From Lachnospiraceae bacterium XBB2008 (GTDB lineage: Bacteria > Bacillota > Clostridia > Lachnospirales > Lachnospiraceae), in NCBI GenBank assembly GCA_900102235.1, contig FMVL01000004.1:321745-385744 (forward strand): a stretch of DNA of 64,000 nucleotides, read 5' to 3'. The notes under the pieces were generated by a model that ran no database searches, was not told the DNA's origin, and worked only from the letters and a program-made list of their open reading frames with translations. The translations under genes were made by a program, and so were the position numbers. The number at the start of each line of letters is the position of its first letter. Within the stretch, counting starts at the first letter, position 1. Positions 43,984 through 53,334 of the stretch are shown piece after piece.

Positions 43984-45609
43984 TCAGAATGCCGTATCAT
44001 AACTGTCATGCACATCCGTGTATCTCGAGTATGTCACAAACTCGAATCGGATATGCGAGTAAACTTCGTTGATGACATAGCGCATATGTCTGTTTAGGTT
44101 AAACGCTTCGTTCTTGATGAACGAATACTCCATCTTGGGGTTGAAGTAGTTATCGTCGCGGTCGGAATACCCGTCGAACCCGGCCAGAGCGATCTCGGTA
44201 ACGCCGCATCTGTCGAGGATCTTAAGAAGCATCAGGAGTGAATTATCCACGATGTTCTCCTGAACCTCAAGAAGCGGTTCTCTGGCAAAAACGATGTCGA
44301 AAGGCTTTTCCCTCGCATCCACATTGGAGGTCGCGATCACGCCGATATGGGCGTTCTCATCAGCGCCAAGCGCTCTCGACATCTCCACATAGCGGTTGGA
44401 CTTCGTCACAAATACGTCATCTATCCTGATCTCTTCAGGGATGTAATTGATGGATATCACGAGCGGCGCTGCATCAGATATGTACTGCTCGATCCTATCC
44501 TTTTGGAGGCGAACGCTTTTGCCCGGGCCTATCAAAAGGACGTGACCGGCCTTCTCGATGAGGGCCCGCAGCTTGCCGGTGCTCTCCTCATCCACATCGT
44601 GTGCACGCTCATAGCGCTCATATGCGGCCTCGCCGGCCTCTCTGTTATAGAGGAGCTTGCTGTCACCGGGTCCGATGTCGCCAAGCACGTCATTGATCGC
44701 ACTGACGGACACATTGGGCTTGTTCTGGATCTGACGCACATAGTCGGGGTGAACGCCGTTGTATGCCGCCATGTAGAAGTAGGTCTTGTATCCCCAGGGG
44801 CGCGTTTTGTAGATATCGGCTATGCACTCCTCGATCGCATCGAGCATCGGATTGATCTTGTATGACTTACCATAGCGCTCGTTCAGGTGCATCGCAACGA
44901 GTTCGAGCGGCGCGTTTCCGGCGCCTTTTCCCATGCCGAACAGAGTGCCATCCACTATCACATCACGGTCCTTCGCCAGTTCCAGGAAGAGCATTGAGTT
45001 GGCGAATGCAAGCTGGAAATTATTGTGCGCGTGGAATCCGATACCGATATCGCGATCAACGTGCGAATCGAGTATCCCGAATATATGACGCAGACGGTCA
45101 GGCTGGACCAGGCCGTAGGTATCGACCATGGATACGACATACGGGTGTACATCGTTTACCAGCTTCGCGAGTTCAATAAGTTCAGCGTCCTCATAGGAAG
45201 TCACCGATACGAGCTGGGCAAAGACCTTGTAGCCTAAGTTTTTTACCTGAGCACAGAAATCAAGTGCTTCATGCATGCGGTGTTTCTTGAAGATGACTCT
45301 GATGCCGTCAAGATAGCTCTCGGCGCAGGGCTTAAGGTTCTCGATCCTGCATGTACCGTAGTCGATCATTCCGACCGCCATGGGCGGACGTGCGGGGATC
45401 GGACCGTATATCCTGTCTGCGCAATCCGTATCCGGCATGATGCTCCGGTTAGGGTCAAAAGGACGTCTGTCATCGAGGAATCCGATCTCAACGATATCCA
45501 CGCCGGAATCGGCGAGCCTCGCATAGACGGAGCCGATCACGTCGCTTCCGAATTCCCAGTCATTCACATATCCGCCGTCTCGCAGCGTACAGTCAAGAAG
45601 TTGTATCAT
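43984..45609 (-). CDS. DRE-TIM aldolase (HMG-CoA-lyase/4-hydroxy-2-oxovalerate-aldolase-like) with DUF115-like C-terminal domain
   Basis: The N-terminal 290 residues are a DRE-TIM barrel: LLDCTLRDGGYVNDWEF (metal Asp and catalytic Arg), VDIVEIGFLDD, GIGFHAHNNFQLAFANSM with the metal-binding HxHN and DGTLFGMGKGAGNAPLEL. This is closest to aldolases that cleave or form 4-hydroxy-2-oxo acids with pyruvate. From about residue 350 HVLLIGPGKSVRLQKDR, PLVISINYIP, LLMLLKILDRCGV and EIALAGFDGYSDRDDNYF resemble the DUF115 domain found in another protein of this locus. The combination fits a sugar 2-oxo-acid pathway with the adjacent phosphatase and ThDP enzyme. GGAG lies 6 nt before the ATG. Confidence 0.83.
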   Translation of the reverse strand: MIQLLDCTLRDGGYVNDWEFGSDVIGSVYARLADSGVDIVEIGFLDDRRPFDPNRSIMPDTDCADRIYGPIPARPPMAVGMIDYGTCRIENLKPCAESYLDGIRVIFKKHRMHEALDFCAQVKNLGYKVFAQLVSVTSYEDAELIELAKLVNDVHPYVVSMVDTYGLVQPDRLRHIFGILDSHVDRDIGIGFHAHNNFQLAFANSMLFLELAKDRDVIVDGTLFGMGKGAGNAPLELVAMHLNERYGKSYKINPMLDAIEECIADIYKTRPWGYKTYFYMAAYNGVHPDYVRQIQNKPNVSVSAINDVLGDIGPGDSKLLYNREAGEAAYERYERAHDVDEESTGKLRALIEKAGHVLLIGPGKSVRLQKDRIEQYISDAAPLVISINYIPEEIRIDDVFVTKSNRYVEMSRALGADENAHIGVIATSNVDAREKPFDIVFAREPLLEVQENIVDNSLLMLLKILDRCGVTEIALAGFDGYSDRDDNYFNPKMEYSFIKNEAFNLNRHMRYVINEVYSHIRFEFVTYSRYTDVHDSYDTAF

Positions 45610-45639
45610 TCTTTTCTCCGAATAGTTATGTATGGTTAC

Positions 45640-46662
45640 TTATCTGTCTCCCGAAAGGACCCGCCACACAGGCGGCATGAACCGCTTCATGAACTTGGAT
45701 ATCATTACCAGCACGAAGATCACGAATGCCGGCATGATCATGAAGTCGATGAACGCCCATACGGGGTGGGGTCCAAGCAGTTTCAAATATATCTTCTCAA
45801 AGAATTCTAGTATCATGTCGTGCGCCACGTAGAAGAAGAATGTCATTCCCATCCATTCGGGGAGTTTCTTCTCGGGCACGAAGTGGTCGATCGCAAACCA
45901 TGTGGCCGGTATCAGCAAAAGATCCGTCTGCTCGTTTGAGTATGGTGAGCTTAAGATGAACATCGATACGATGATGTATGCAAGACCTGCCACGGTGAAC
46001 CATTTATTTCTGATCAGAGGCCATTCGCGGTGGTTGATGCCGATCCATGCACCGATCATATAAGCCTCTATGTATCTGAATCCCGCTCCGTAACCGAGCG
46101 TTCTGATCACGATCACGGCGATTATCAGTATCAGACCGGTGGGTATGCCCTTCACATCGCGAAGTACCACGAACCAGATCGGACAGAGTGCCGTATACAG
46201 TATCAGGAGTTTGAGAAACCACAGGATGTAATACTCGTCCACCCATACTCCGCGAAGCCACCCGAGGAAAGACAATTCGCCCGGGGTGCCCGCGATCAGC
46301 CCGGAAAGCGCCGGGATCATCGGTATGACAGTCAGAATCAGCCAGTAGAGGGTTGCCCATACGATATACGGTATCAGTAAGCTCTTCACTCGTGAGAGCA
46401 GTTTGGTCTTAAGTCTGTCCCATGCGAAATTCCTGAAGAACAGGAATCCCGAGAAGAACATGAAATTCACGAATATAACAGGTCTTAAGCCTATCTCGTA
46501 ATTCTCGGCCCAGTATGTTAATCGGCTGAAGATATCGGTCTCAGCGCCGGTTATGCCATATGCTTCAAGATTGTGGGCATGTATCTGGACCACCATCAGA
46601 CTGAAGATGAATGAGAGGAGGGTTATTTTATTTCTCAGATGCTGCTCTGAATACTTTTGCAT
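45640..46662 (-). CDS. Acyltransferase-3 family membrane protein
   Basis: This is a polytopic protein of 340 residues with about ten hydrophobic helices. The family motif region at the start is LLSFIFSLMVVQIHAHNL (His at the membrane face), then FVNFMFFSGFLFFRNF (the F-x-SGFL motif) and KSLLIPYIVWATLYWLIL. Acyltransferase-3 proteins such as OafA and WecH move acetyl groups across the membrane to sugars of surface glycans. It ends 30 nt before the aldolase start and overlaps the next acyltransferase gene by 35 nt. Two such proteins in tandem suggest acylation of two positions or sugars. Confidence 0.85.
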   Translation of the reverse strand: MQKYSEQHLRNKITLLSFIFSLMVVQIHAHNLEAYGITGAETDIFSRLTYWAENYEIGLRPVIFVNFMFFSGFLFFRNFAWDRLKTKLLSRVKSLLIPYIVWATLYWLILTVIPMIPALSGLIAGTPGELSFLGWLRGVWVDEYYILWFLKLLILYTALCPIWFVVLRDVKGIPTGLILIIAVIVIRTLGYGAGFRYIEAYMIGAWIGINHREWPLIRNKWFTVAGLAYIIVSMFILSSPYSNEQTDLLLIPATWFAIDHFVPEKKLPEWMGMTFFFYVAHDMILEFFEKIYLKLLGPHPVWAFIDFMIMPAFVIFVLVMISKFMKRFMPPVWRVLSGDR

Positions 46663-47824
46663 TTTTAGATAAAACTCTCCGCGCGATCAGGGCCAGAATG
46701 ATCGTGAGCGTAAATGATATCGCGGTCCAGACCACGAGATTGACTTCACCCAGGCGTTTGTAGATCCCGTGTACGGTGTTGATCACCGGGACATGGATCA
46801 GGTAGGCATAGCCGGATATCGCACCCAGTGTCATGACGGGCTTTAACGCCTTCGCATCGGTCGGGACGTGCACATGTTCTTCCAGCACGGCGATGCACCA
46901 GATCAGGCAGGCGGCCGGGATCGAGAAGTAGAATCCGGACGAAGCGAGCCAGATGAGGGATGCATCGAACTTAAAGCACGCGATGAATACGGCGAGGTTG
47001 ATCACGGCTGTCAGGGCGAATACAGTGAGGGTACGTGCCTTCGCAGGGCCGATTGCTGTAGCCGCTTCGGAGCCTGCTGCCACCTCCTGCCGCGTGCTCC
47101 TTACCCGATACATATACCCGAGCTGGGCGCCGATCAGATAGTCACCGATCCTCGACAACGGACTCTCATAATTATACCAAAAAGCCCCGTCCCTTCCAAA
47201 TATGCGGACATGGATGAGGTTGAGCGCAAGGGTGAAGATGAAGATGCAGGCGATCACGATGATCGGCCTGCGGAAATCGGAAGTAGCGGCGGAGCGACCA
47301 TCCGAGGCATCGCCGTAAATCTTGTGCATCGTGCGGATGATCACCGGCAGACAGATATAGATCACGAAGCACAGCGACAGGTACCAGGATGCGATGTTAT
47401 ATTCGCTGAAGTAAGGCTGAAGCCTCCCGACGCTCGGCACCAGATCGGATGTCAGGGTGATATTACTTAGCAGTTTCACAACAGTCTCGACTATGCTTAC
47501 CGGAGCACGCGATGCCAGTTCGGCAGTCCTGCTGCTGATATAAAGCGCAAACGCCCACAATGTGGTGATCACATGAATGATATACAGTCCGGCGATCTTC
47601 TTTCTGCCATGTTCAAAGCACCCCTTCAGGACGGTCGGAAGATATCTGTCATAACCATGATATATATCCAGGAATCCGGAGAGCACGAGGAAGACGCATA
47701 CTGCCCATTTGCAGGCTTCGTACGTGTCGATGTTGTGGTATGTGTATACCACCAGAAATGCGACTGCGCGCAGTATCTGAAACAGATTGAAATATCTTTT
47801 TGTCTGAACCGGTCTATCTGACAT
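46628..47824 (-). CDS. Acyltransferase-3 family membrane protein
   Basis: The 398-residue polytopic protein has the N-terminal family motif FQILRAVAFLVVYTYHNI (Arg and His pair), AVCVFLVLSGFLDIYHGY (SGFL), and later LGAISGYAYLIHVPVI with the conserved His. Around ten membrane segments are visible. It differs strongly from the other acyltransferase of the locus. Its start overlaps the upstream GtrB-like gene by 11 nt, so the acylation genes are part of the same operon. The acyl donor is likely acetyl-CoA (established for the family), the target sugar unknown. Confidence 0.84.
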   Translation of the reverse strand: MSDRPVQTKRYFNLFQILRAVAFLVVYTYHNIDTYEACKWAVCVFLVLSGFLDIYHGYDRYLPTVLKGCFEHGRKKIAGLYIIHVITTLWAFALYISSRTAELASRAPVSIVETVVKLLSNITLTSDLVPSVGRLQPYFSEYNIASWYLSLCFVIYICLPVIIRTMHKIYGDASDGRSAATSDFRRPIIVIACIFIFTLALNLIHVRIFGRDGAFWYNYESPLSRIGDYLIGAQLGYMYRVRSTRQEVAAGSEAATAIGPAKARTLTVFALTAVINLAVFIACFKFDASLIWLASSGFYFSIPAACLIWCIAVLEEHVHVPTDAKALKPVMTLGAISGYAYLIHVPVINTVHGIYKRLGEVNLVVWTAISFTLTIILALIARRVLSKNAKVFRAASEK

Positions 47825-48953
47825 CTATCTTGAGGATACCTATGAAGAAACTCGCAAATACGGTCTCGATCCCGGCTTCGATCAGAGTTGCAGCGGGTAT
47901 GATGAGTCGCATCAAGCGTTCGGGTTCCATGTTGCCGTAACCCGTGTGGTGCCAGGTAACAAGCGCATATATCGATACGACGATACCCAGGATCAGGAGT
48001 ATCGAACCGATAAGCATACCACGGTCTTCGATCATCGAGTCGAGCCTGTCGGTGACTTTGTCGGCCGGGATGAAACGGCTTCTGGCCGCATAAAGCTTCG
48101 TGAATGCGTAGAAATAGATCATCGTCAGCCCCGCCATAACCGCTACCATGCAATACAGAAGCGTATGGATGCTGAACGTTACGCTGCCGACCGCAAAACT
48201 GCCTACTGTCAGTATCGTTCCGATTATCAGTCCCAGGATGAACAGGATTGCGCCGGGATACAGGAAGAGCCATTTCGGTGAATACATGAGCAGGAACTTA
48301 AGATGTCTCCATCCGTCGCGGAAGCTTCTTAAGTGCGGCGGACGGGTTCGTCCGTCAGGCTTTAAAGTGGTTGGCACTTCAGCGATCTTCAGACCTGCAA
48401 GTTCACTCATCACGACCATCTCGCTCGCATACTCCATGCCTGTGGTATGGAGGCCGAGTTTCAGGATGCTCTCTCGATTATAGCCTCTTAAGCCGCAGTG
48501 GAAATCACCGATGTTACTCTTAAAGAATACCCTTCCTATGAAAGACAGTACGGGGTTACCGATATATCTGTGAAGCCAGGGCATTGCGCCCTTTTCGATG
48601 CCGCCCTTGAATCGGTTGCCCATTACTAGGTCATAGCCCTCGCGAAGCTTCTCCACAAAGGCATCCAGATGTTCGAAGTCATAACTGTCATCGGCATCGC
48701 CCATGATCACATATGTGCCGCGAGCTTCATCACATCCGGCGAGGAGAGCGCTTCCGTAACCCTTGCGCTCTGCGTGTATGACACGGGCGCCGAGCCTCTC
48801 GGCGATCTCCTGAGAGCCGTCGGTCGAGCCGTTGTCGGATATCAGTACCTCTCCGTCGATCCCGGATCTGTCTATAAACCCCTGCGCTTTGCGGATGCAG
48901 GTCTCTATGGTTTCTGCCTCATTCAGGCAGGGCATAAGTATCGTAAGTTCCAT
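47814..48953 (-). CDS. GtrB/DPM1-like membrane GT2 glycosyltransferase
   Basis: The GT2 domain has LTILMPCLNEAETIETCI, LISDNGSTDGSQEIAERL, YVIMGDADDSYDFEHLD (D-A-D-D) and MVMGNRFKGGIEKGAMPW. Four hydrophobic helices follow from about residue 225, starting with WLFLYPGAILFILGLIIG. Proteins of this design (YfdH/ArnC relatives) make polyprenyl-phosphate-linked sugars. It is the second of this class in the window and may feed the GtrII-like transferase encoded two genes upstream. All DxD-type residues are in place. Length 379 is normal for the four-helix subtype. Confidence 0.86.
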   Translation of the reverse strand: MELTILMPCLNEAETIETCIRKAQGFIDRSGIDGEVLISDNGSTDGSQEIAERLGARVIHAERKGYGSALLAGCDEARGTYVIMGDADDSYDFEHLDAFVEKLREGYDLVMGNRFKGGIEKGAMPWLHRYIGNPVLSFIGRVFFKSNIGDFHCGLRGYNRESILKLGLHTTGMEYASEMVVMSELAGLKIAEVPTTLKPDGRTRPPHLRSFRDGWRHLKFLLMYSPKWLFLYPGAILFILGLIIGTILTVGSFAVGSVTFSIHTLLYCMVAVMAGLTMIYFYAFTKLYAARSRFIPADKVTDRLDSMIEDRGMLIGSILLILGIVVSIYALVTWHHTGYGNMEPERLMRLIIPAATLIEAGIETVFASFFIGILKIDVR

Positions 48954-48980
48954 TTATCAGTGTCTTCCGTTTTTTGTAAG

Positions 48981-50528
48981 TCAGCTCTTTTTTCTCTTAA
49001 GACGGGATGATACCATCTCGCCGGCATACGGGATCCAGCGGATGTATGCGCTGCTCTTGTATTTCGCCGGGATGGATTCAAATATCGGTTTATAGGCTGC
49101 GAAATCACGGCTGAGCATCATGCTCAGTATTCCGGTAGCGCAGTACTTGGCATACCATCTCGAGAAGTCGATCTCGTCGCCCCAGCGTCTGCTCATCTCG
49201 TTTAACAGATCGATGTGGTGCTTGAACTTCTCGGGACGGGAGTATCTGGAGTTGTAGTTCTTTTTCTCAAGATCAGCCTTCACTACGCGGTGAGCGTCGG
49301 AGATGATGCTCATCACGCGGACAGGGCCTCGACGAAGAAGCAATACCTCATCCACGGCATCATCCACAAACTCACTGATCTCACGTGCCTGCGCAAAATA
49401 CGCTCTGTCCTCCTCCGTCAGGAAGAAGTTACGCATGACAAGGCCAAGAGTCCCCAGAGGCCTGCATTTCTCATAGTCACGGAGAGTGTAGGGCGCCTCT
49501 ATGTAGTTGAAATCCGAGGGAACGATATTATAGGCGACGGTGCTGTCGTCCATCCTCTCCTCTACACGACAGGCTGCAGCCACATACTCCGGATGCTCGT
49601 CCAAGTACTTAATTTCCGTTTCGAGTTTCGCATCATTGATCCAGTAATCATCTCCGGACAGATTCGTGATATAACGACCGCGGCACATCGTGCGTGCGAT
49701 ATATATATTCGATGGGATCCCGAGATTGGTCTCGTTCACATTGACGCGTATTATATCGGGATATTTAGACTCATATTCGCGAAGAATGGCGACCGTACCG
49801 TCCTGCGAGCAGTCATCGGATATGACGAGTTCGAACTTATAGTGCGTCTTCTGCGAGAGCACACTCTCGATTGCTTGCCTGACATATTTCTCATGGAAGT
49901 AGGTCATCATGTAGACACTGACATCGATCGATCCGTCGGATGCGGCAGTAGTTTCGGCAGTTGCTCCGGTCGCGGGGATGTCATATATGTACCATACATA
50001 GTCCTCGATCTCGTCCGGAGTATATGCGCCCGAAGATACGATCTTACGGTACAAAGATGCTTCTTCCTTTAAGGCAGAGCGTTGGTATCCGTTTTTGTCA
50101 TAGAACTTTAATGCTCTCTCATTCTTCGGTGATACGCACCAGTAAACCTTGTCTATGTGCAGATCGCGGGCCTTTTCCAGGATAGCGGACATGGCTTCGC
50201 AGGCGATACCGGTACCCATGGCGCATCTGCGGATCGTGATGCCGAATTCGGCAGTACGATCTTCTCGGTCGATATGCTTGAGACTCACAGTGCCGAGGTA
50301 CTCGTCCTTGTCATACCTTTCATCTTCTCCGTTACGATCTCTGTCATCAGTTATCGCCAAATGCAGGTCGCGATCAGGAGTTTTGGCTGCAGACCGGATG
50401 AAACCGAGGCAGTCCTCCTCGGTCATCGACGCAAAATCGCGATGCATATCGCGTACTATATCAGGATCATGCATCCACTCGAGCATAAGCGGTGCGTCCT
50501 CGTTTTTCAGATCACGAAGTTTTATCAT
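48981..50528 (-). CDS. Fusion of GNAT N-acetyltransferase (PseH-like role?) and GT2 glycosyltransferase
   Basis: Residues 1-165 are a GNAT domain: IKLRDLKNEDAPLMLEWMHD, LGTVSLKHIDREDRTAEFGI, the acetyl-CoA loop RRCAMGTGIACEAMSAIL (Q/R-x-x-G-x-G/A), and VYWCVSPKNERALKFYDKNG. From residue 200 a GT2 domain has VSVYMMTYFHEKYVRQAI, LVISDDCSQDGTVAIL and TNLSGDDYWINDAKL. The GNAT opening resembles RimJ/PseH types. PseB- and PseC-like enzymes in this locus make UDP-4-amino-4,6-dideoxy-HexNAc, whose amine needs acetylation, so this domain could acetylate that amine and hand the sugar to its own transferase domain. That link is inference; the fusion itself is clear. Confidence 0.82.
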   Translation of the reverse strand: MIKLRDLKNEDAPLMLEWMHDPDIVRDMHRDFASMTEEDCLGFIRSAAKTPDRDLHLAITDDRDRNGEDERYDKDEYLGTVSLKHIDREDRTAEFGITIRRCAMGTGIACEAMSAILEKARDLHIDKVYWCVSPKNERALKFYDKNGYQRSALKEEASLYRKIVSSGAYTPDEIEDYVWYIYDIPATGATAETTAASDGSIDVSVYMMTYFHEKYVRQAIESVLSQKTHYKFELVISDDCSQDGTVAILREYESKYPDIIRVNVNETNLGIPSNIYIARTMCRGRYITNLSGDDYWINDAKLETEIKYLDEHPEYVAAACRVEERMDDSTVAYNIVPSDFNYIEAPYTLRDYEKCRPLGTLGLVMRNFFLTEEDRAYFAQAREISEFVDDAVDEVLLLRRGPVRVMSIISDAHRVVKADLEKKNYNSRYSRPEKFKHHIDLLNEMSRRWGDEIDFSRWYAKYCATGILSMMLSRDFAAYKPIFESIPAKYKSSAYIRWIPYAGEMVSSRLKRKKS

Positions 50529-50545
50529 CTGTCACTTCCGGCCTA

Positions 50546-52096
50546 TCAGTTAAATCTTACTATCAGACAGTCATCTACCATAGTGCAATATCCGTTGTCA
50601 GGATAACACGGCTGCGATTCGATATTTGTGTCAGCCGCAACCTGTTGTATAACCTCTGGCTCCGGATGGAAATTGTAATTCTTGCCCATAACATATCTAG
50701 CATACCATTCGAAGTTGGAATTGTAAGTTACCGTGGTTCCGTATCCTACTCCACAGGTTTGAACGAACACCTCTTTGAAATCATACTCCCCGGATAAAGC
50801 TGTCGGTATATCTCCTACCAGTATGACCGGGTTAACCGATGCATCAAACCCCTCCGTTCTTTCCATGTCGTAAATGATGCCGTTCATCTGCGTCTGAGTC
50901 CCGTCTCCGACCAGTTTCTGGTAATAGAACAGATCATTGGCATACCGGATGACTCCGCATGAAATGAGGATGATCAGCACCAGGACAGGAATGAATACAC
51001 GGACATTTCCTGATGTTCCGGGGATCTGCACCTCCTGATGTCTGTATAGTATCGGATAAAGAGCTGCTATATAAAACAGCTGATATGACCATGTCATAAG
51101 CTGAAGAAGAGTTCCTCGAGTAAGCAGCGATACGCTGTTGATGGCCAGGGGGAATATCATCAGCAACGCCACTATGAGGATCCGGCGATGTATGCCTTCA
51201 ACATGCCGTACGATCACACTGATCCATACCAGGGCTCCAAGCACGATAAGTGCGATATTGAGATATGGCAGCACGCGTGAATCGTAGAGGTTATCCTTGA
51301 AGAAATACTTCAGGACCTGTTTATAACATGTCGGAACGCTCTTAATGATTCCGGCGGGACTTAGTTTTTCTATGTTATCCAGACTCTCGTATGCTCCCGA
51401 ATATGGCTGTGTATTATAGATACGCTGGCATATCTTAAGTATCAAATAATACACGATACCTGAGATCACAAGCCATCCAACACTTATTGCCGCCCGGGCA
51501 TATATCTTTTTCAGATCTTTCTTATCGATAACTTCTTTACAGAAGTATATGACACACAATCCGGCAGCAACAGGGAAATATGCCTGATACATCCCCATAG
51601 ACAACGCTAGGAGAAGTACTGCCGCAGCATATACCGTTGCCCGGGAATACCACTGTTTCATCTTGCCGCCCACGTTCAGCATGAGATATGCGGATGCCAC
51701 GGAAAACAGCAATGCGAGTGCGTATACGTCCCAACAGTATATATACACGCCTGCATTGGATATAAATGCGATGTTTAACAAAAATACCGAGGAGACGATC
51801 ACGGTACGCCATATATCAAACGGAATCTCAAGGAGTTCCATTGCCATATAAACCGCAAGTCCGATATAGATCAGGCTCAGTATTCCCAGCAACCATGGAG
51901 CCTCTATCAGGCCTCTGAGACGACCGTACCACAAAACACAAAAACGGCCTATGGACAGTTCCCATATCTGATTGGTTTTGACCATCATGTACCCGTCATG
52001 CGTCGGAGAATAATTGGTCAGAACATATCCGTATGATATGAATCCTATTATAAAAGTGATGATGAAAACATTTTTTAAACCACTATACTTCTTCAT
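50546..52096 (-). CDS. GtrII-like polytopic glucosyltransferase-family protein
   Basis: The protein of 516 residues has about ten membrane helices and an early loop LTNYSPTHDGYMMVKTNQIW followed by SIGRFCVLWYGRLRG. This is the pattern of the Glucos_trans_II (GtrII) family, with acidic residues in the first outer loop and a G-R-W/F motif. The family transfers sugars from polyprenyl phosphate to surface polymers on the outer face. The soluble C-terminal tail (about 150 residues) would be extracytoplasmic. The chosen ATG has AGAGGA 7 nt upstream; an ATG seven codons earlier overlaps more of the upstream gene. GtrB-like donors are encoded in the same operon. Confidence 0.75.
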   Translation of the reverse strand: MKKYSGLKNVFIITFIIGFISYGYVLTNYSPTHDGYMMVKTNQIWELSIGRFCVLWYGRLRGLIEAPWLLGILSLIYIGLAVYMAMELLEIPFDIWRTVIVSSVFLLNIAFISNAGVYIYCWDVYALALLFSVASAYLMLNVGGKMKQWYSRATVYAAAVLLLALSMGMYQAYFPVAAGLCVIYFCKEVIDKKDLKKIYARAAISVGWLVISGIVYYLILKICQRIYNTQPYSGAYESLDNIEKLSPAGIIKSVPTCYKQVLKYFFKDNLYDSRVLPYLNIALIVLGALVWISVIVRHVEGIHRRILIVALLMIFPLAINSVSLLTRGTLLQLMTWSYQLFYIAALYPILYRHQEVQIPGTSGNVRVFIPVLVLIILISCGVIRYANDLFYYQKLVGDGTQTQMNGIIYDMERTEGFDASVNPVILVGDIPTALSGEYDFKEVFVQTCGVGYGTTVTYNSNFEWYARYVMGKNYNFHPEPEVIQQVAADTNIESQPCYPDNGYCTMVDDCLIVRFN

Positions 52097-53315
52097 TGGT
52101 TTTTCCTCTTGAACCATTATACTCCATCAGCACATCTATGATACGTCTCGCGATCACATCCGGTGCGAATCTGCCCTTACAAGACTCCGAGATCGATGCG
52201 CGATCAAAACTCTTCTTCTTATCGGCCATGCTTCTCATGGCTTCCGCAAGCGCCTGCACATCATCAACGGGAACCAGGATACCGTTGGAATCATCTATGA
52301 AGTCCTCGGGGCCGCCGCACCTCGTGGCAATGACAGGTACGCCTGCTGCCAGCGCTTCGGCATATACCAGGCCGAATGTCTCGGAACGGCTCGGAAGGAC
52401 AAAGATGTCGCTGCGTGCCAGAGCCTCGGCAAAATCACGGCGGTGATATGATCCGGTGAATGTTATGGTGCCGGGTGTGTCTGTGGTCTCTTCAGGCCCG
52501 CTGACACTGATGCCAAGTTCGCCAGTCAGATCACAGATCGTACTCATCTCGGGGCCATCACCCATGACGGTCAGATGTGTGTCCGGATTAGTTTTGATAA
52601 GTTCAGCATACGCACGGATCAGTATATCAAAGCCCTTGCCGTAGTTAACCGATGCGGCAGATATGAAACGGGTGGTCCTCCGGTTTGCGCTGTCTGTATA
52701 AACACCGGAGTGGTTTTCTCTCTGTTCGGGATCATATCTAAACTCAGACAGATCAACTATATTCGGGATGGTTATTGAATCAACACCGTAGGTACACTTC
52801 AGATCCCACCCCAGCGCATCGCTGACTGCGATGACCCGGGCTGCGCCGCGAAGAGCATCACGTTTTCTTTCTTCTATAGCCGGAGTCTCATCTAACGGCG
52901 TGATGTGCTCGGTGATGAAATACGGTATATCATGCTCAGCGCAATAAGAGGTCTCAGATATAGCCTGCTGACAGGTATGGATGTGTATCAGCGCAGGCTG
53001 TCCATGGTCGCGCACGATCGCGCGGATCGCCTTCTTGAAACCGTGATCCTGGATACGGTACTTGATCGCCGGCGGCATCGGTCCGCATGGGAAATTATAC
53101 TCATAAACGGGAATATTGCGGTATGTGGCGCGATTCACGCCCCACTTGCGCCACCTGCGGATCGAACGAAGATCGAGCGCAAGAAATACCACACGTTCGC
53201 CTGCTTCGCGCAGTGCGTACGCCTGATCAAACTGGAATACTCCGTGTATGGGATATTTTTCCGAGGGGCATCCCCAGGAGACCTCGAGGATGTAAGGGAC
53301 TGATGCGTTTTCCAT
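52083..53315 (-). CDS. GT4 glycosyltransferase
   Basis: The 410-residue GT-B protein has IHTCQQAISETSYCAEHDI and ITEHITPLDETPAIEERK in the N-half, and FISAASVNYGKGFDILIRAY, HLTVMGDGPEM, ITFTGSYHRRDFAEALA and LPSRSETFGLVYAEALAAGVPVIATRCGG in the C-half. The last is the EX7E motif (E..FGLVYAE). It retains the inverting/retaining GT4 nucleotide site. A perfect TGATATAAT box lies only 6 nt upstream of its ATG, beside the palindromic element. It overlaps the GtrII-like gene by 14 nt. Confidence 0.88.
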   Translation of the reverse strand: MENASVPYILEVSWGCPSEKYPIHGVFQFDQAYALREAGERVVFLALDLRSIRRWRKWGVNRATYRNIPVYEYNFPCGPMPPAIKYRIQDHGFKKAIRAIVRDHGQPALIHIHTCQQAISETSYCAEHDIPYFITEHITPLDETPAIEERKRDALRGAARVIAVSDALGWDLKCTYGVDSITIPNIVDLSEFRYDPEQRENHSGVYTDSANRRTTRFISAASVNYGKGFDILIRAYAELIKTNPDTHLTVMGDGPEMSTICDLTGELGISVSGPEETTDTPGTITFTGSYHRRDFAEALARSDIFVLPSRSETFGLVYAEALAAGVPVIATRCGGPEDFIDDSNGILVPVDDVQALAEAMRSMADKKKSFDRASISESCKGRFAPDVIARRIIDVLMEYNGSRGKTNEEV

Positions 53316-53334
53316 GCGTAGATTATATCACATC

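Noticed and set aside
46868-47470. Plus-strand open frame of 200 codons
   Set aside because: Antisense to an acyltransferase-3 gene with clear membrane helices; no start signal.
49215-50072. Plus-strand open frame of 285 codons
   Set aside because: Antisense to the GNAT-GT2 fusion gene; no ribosome site or known motif.
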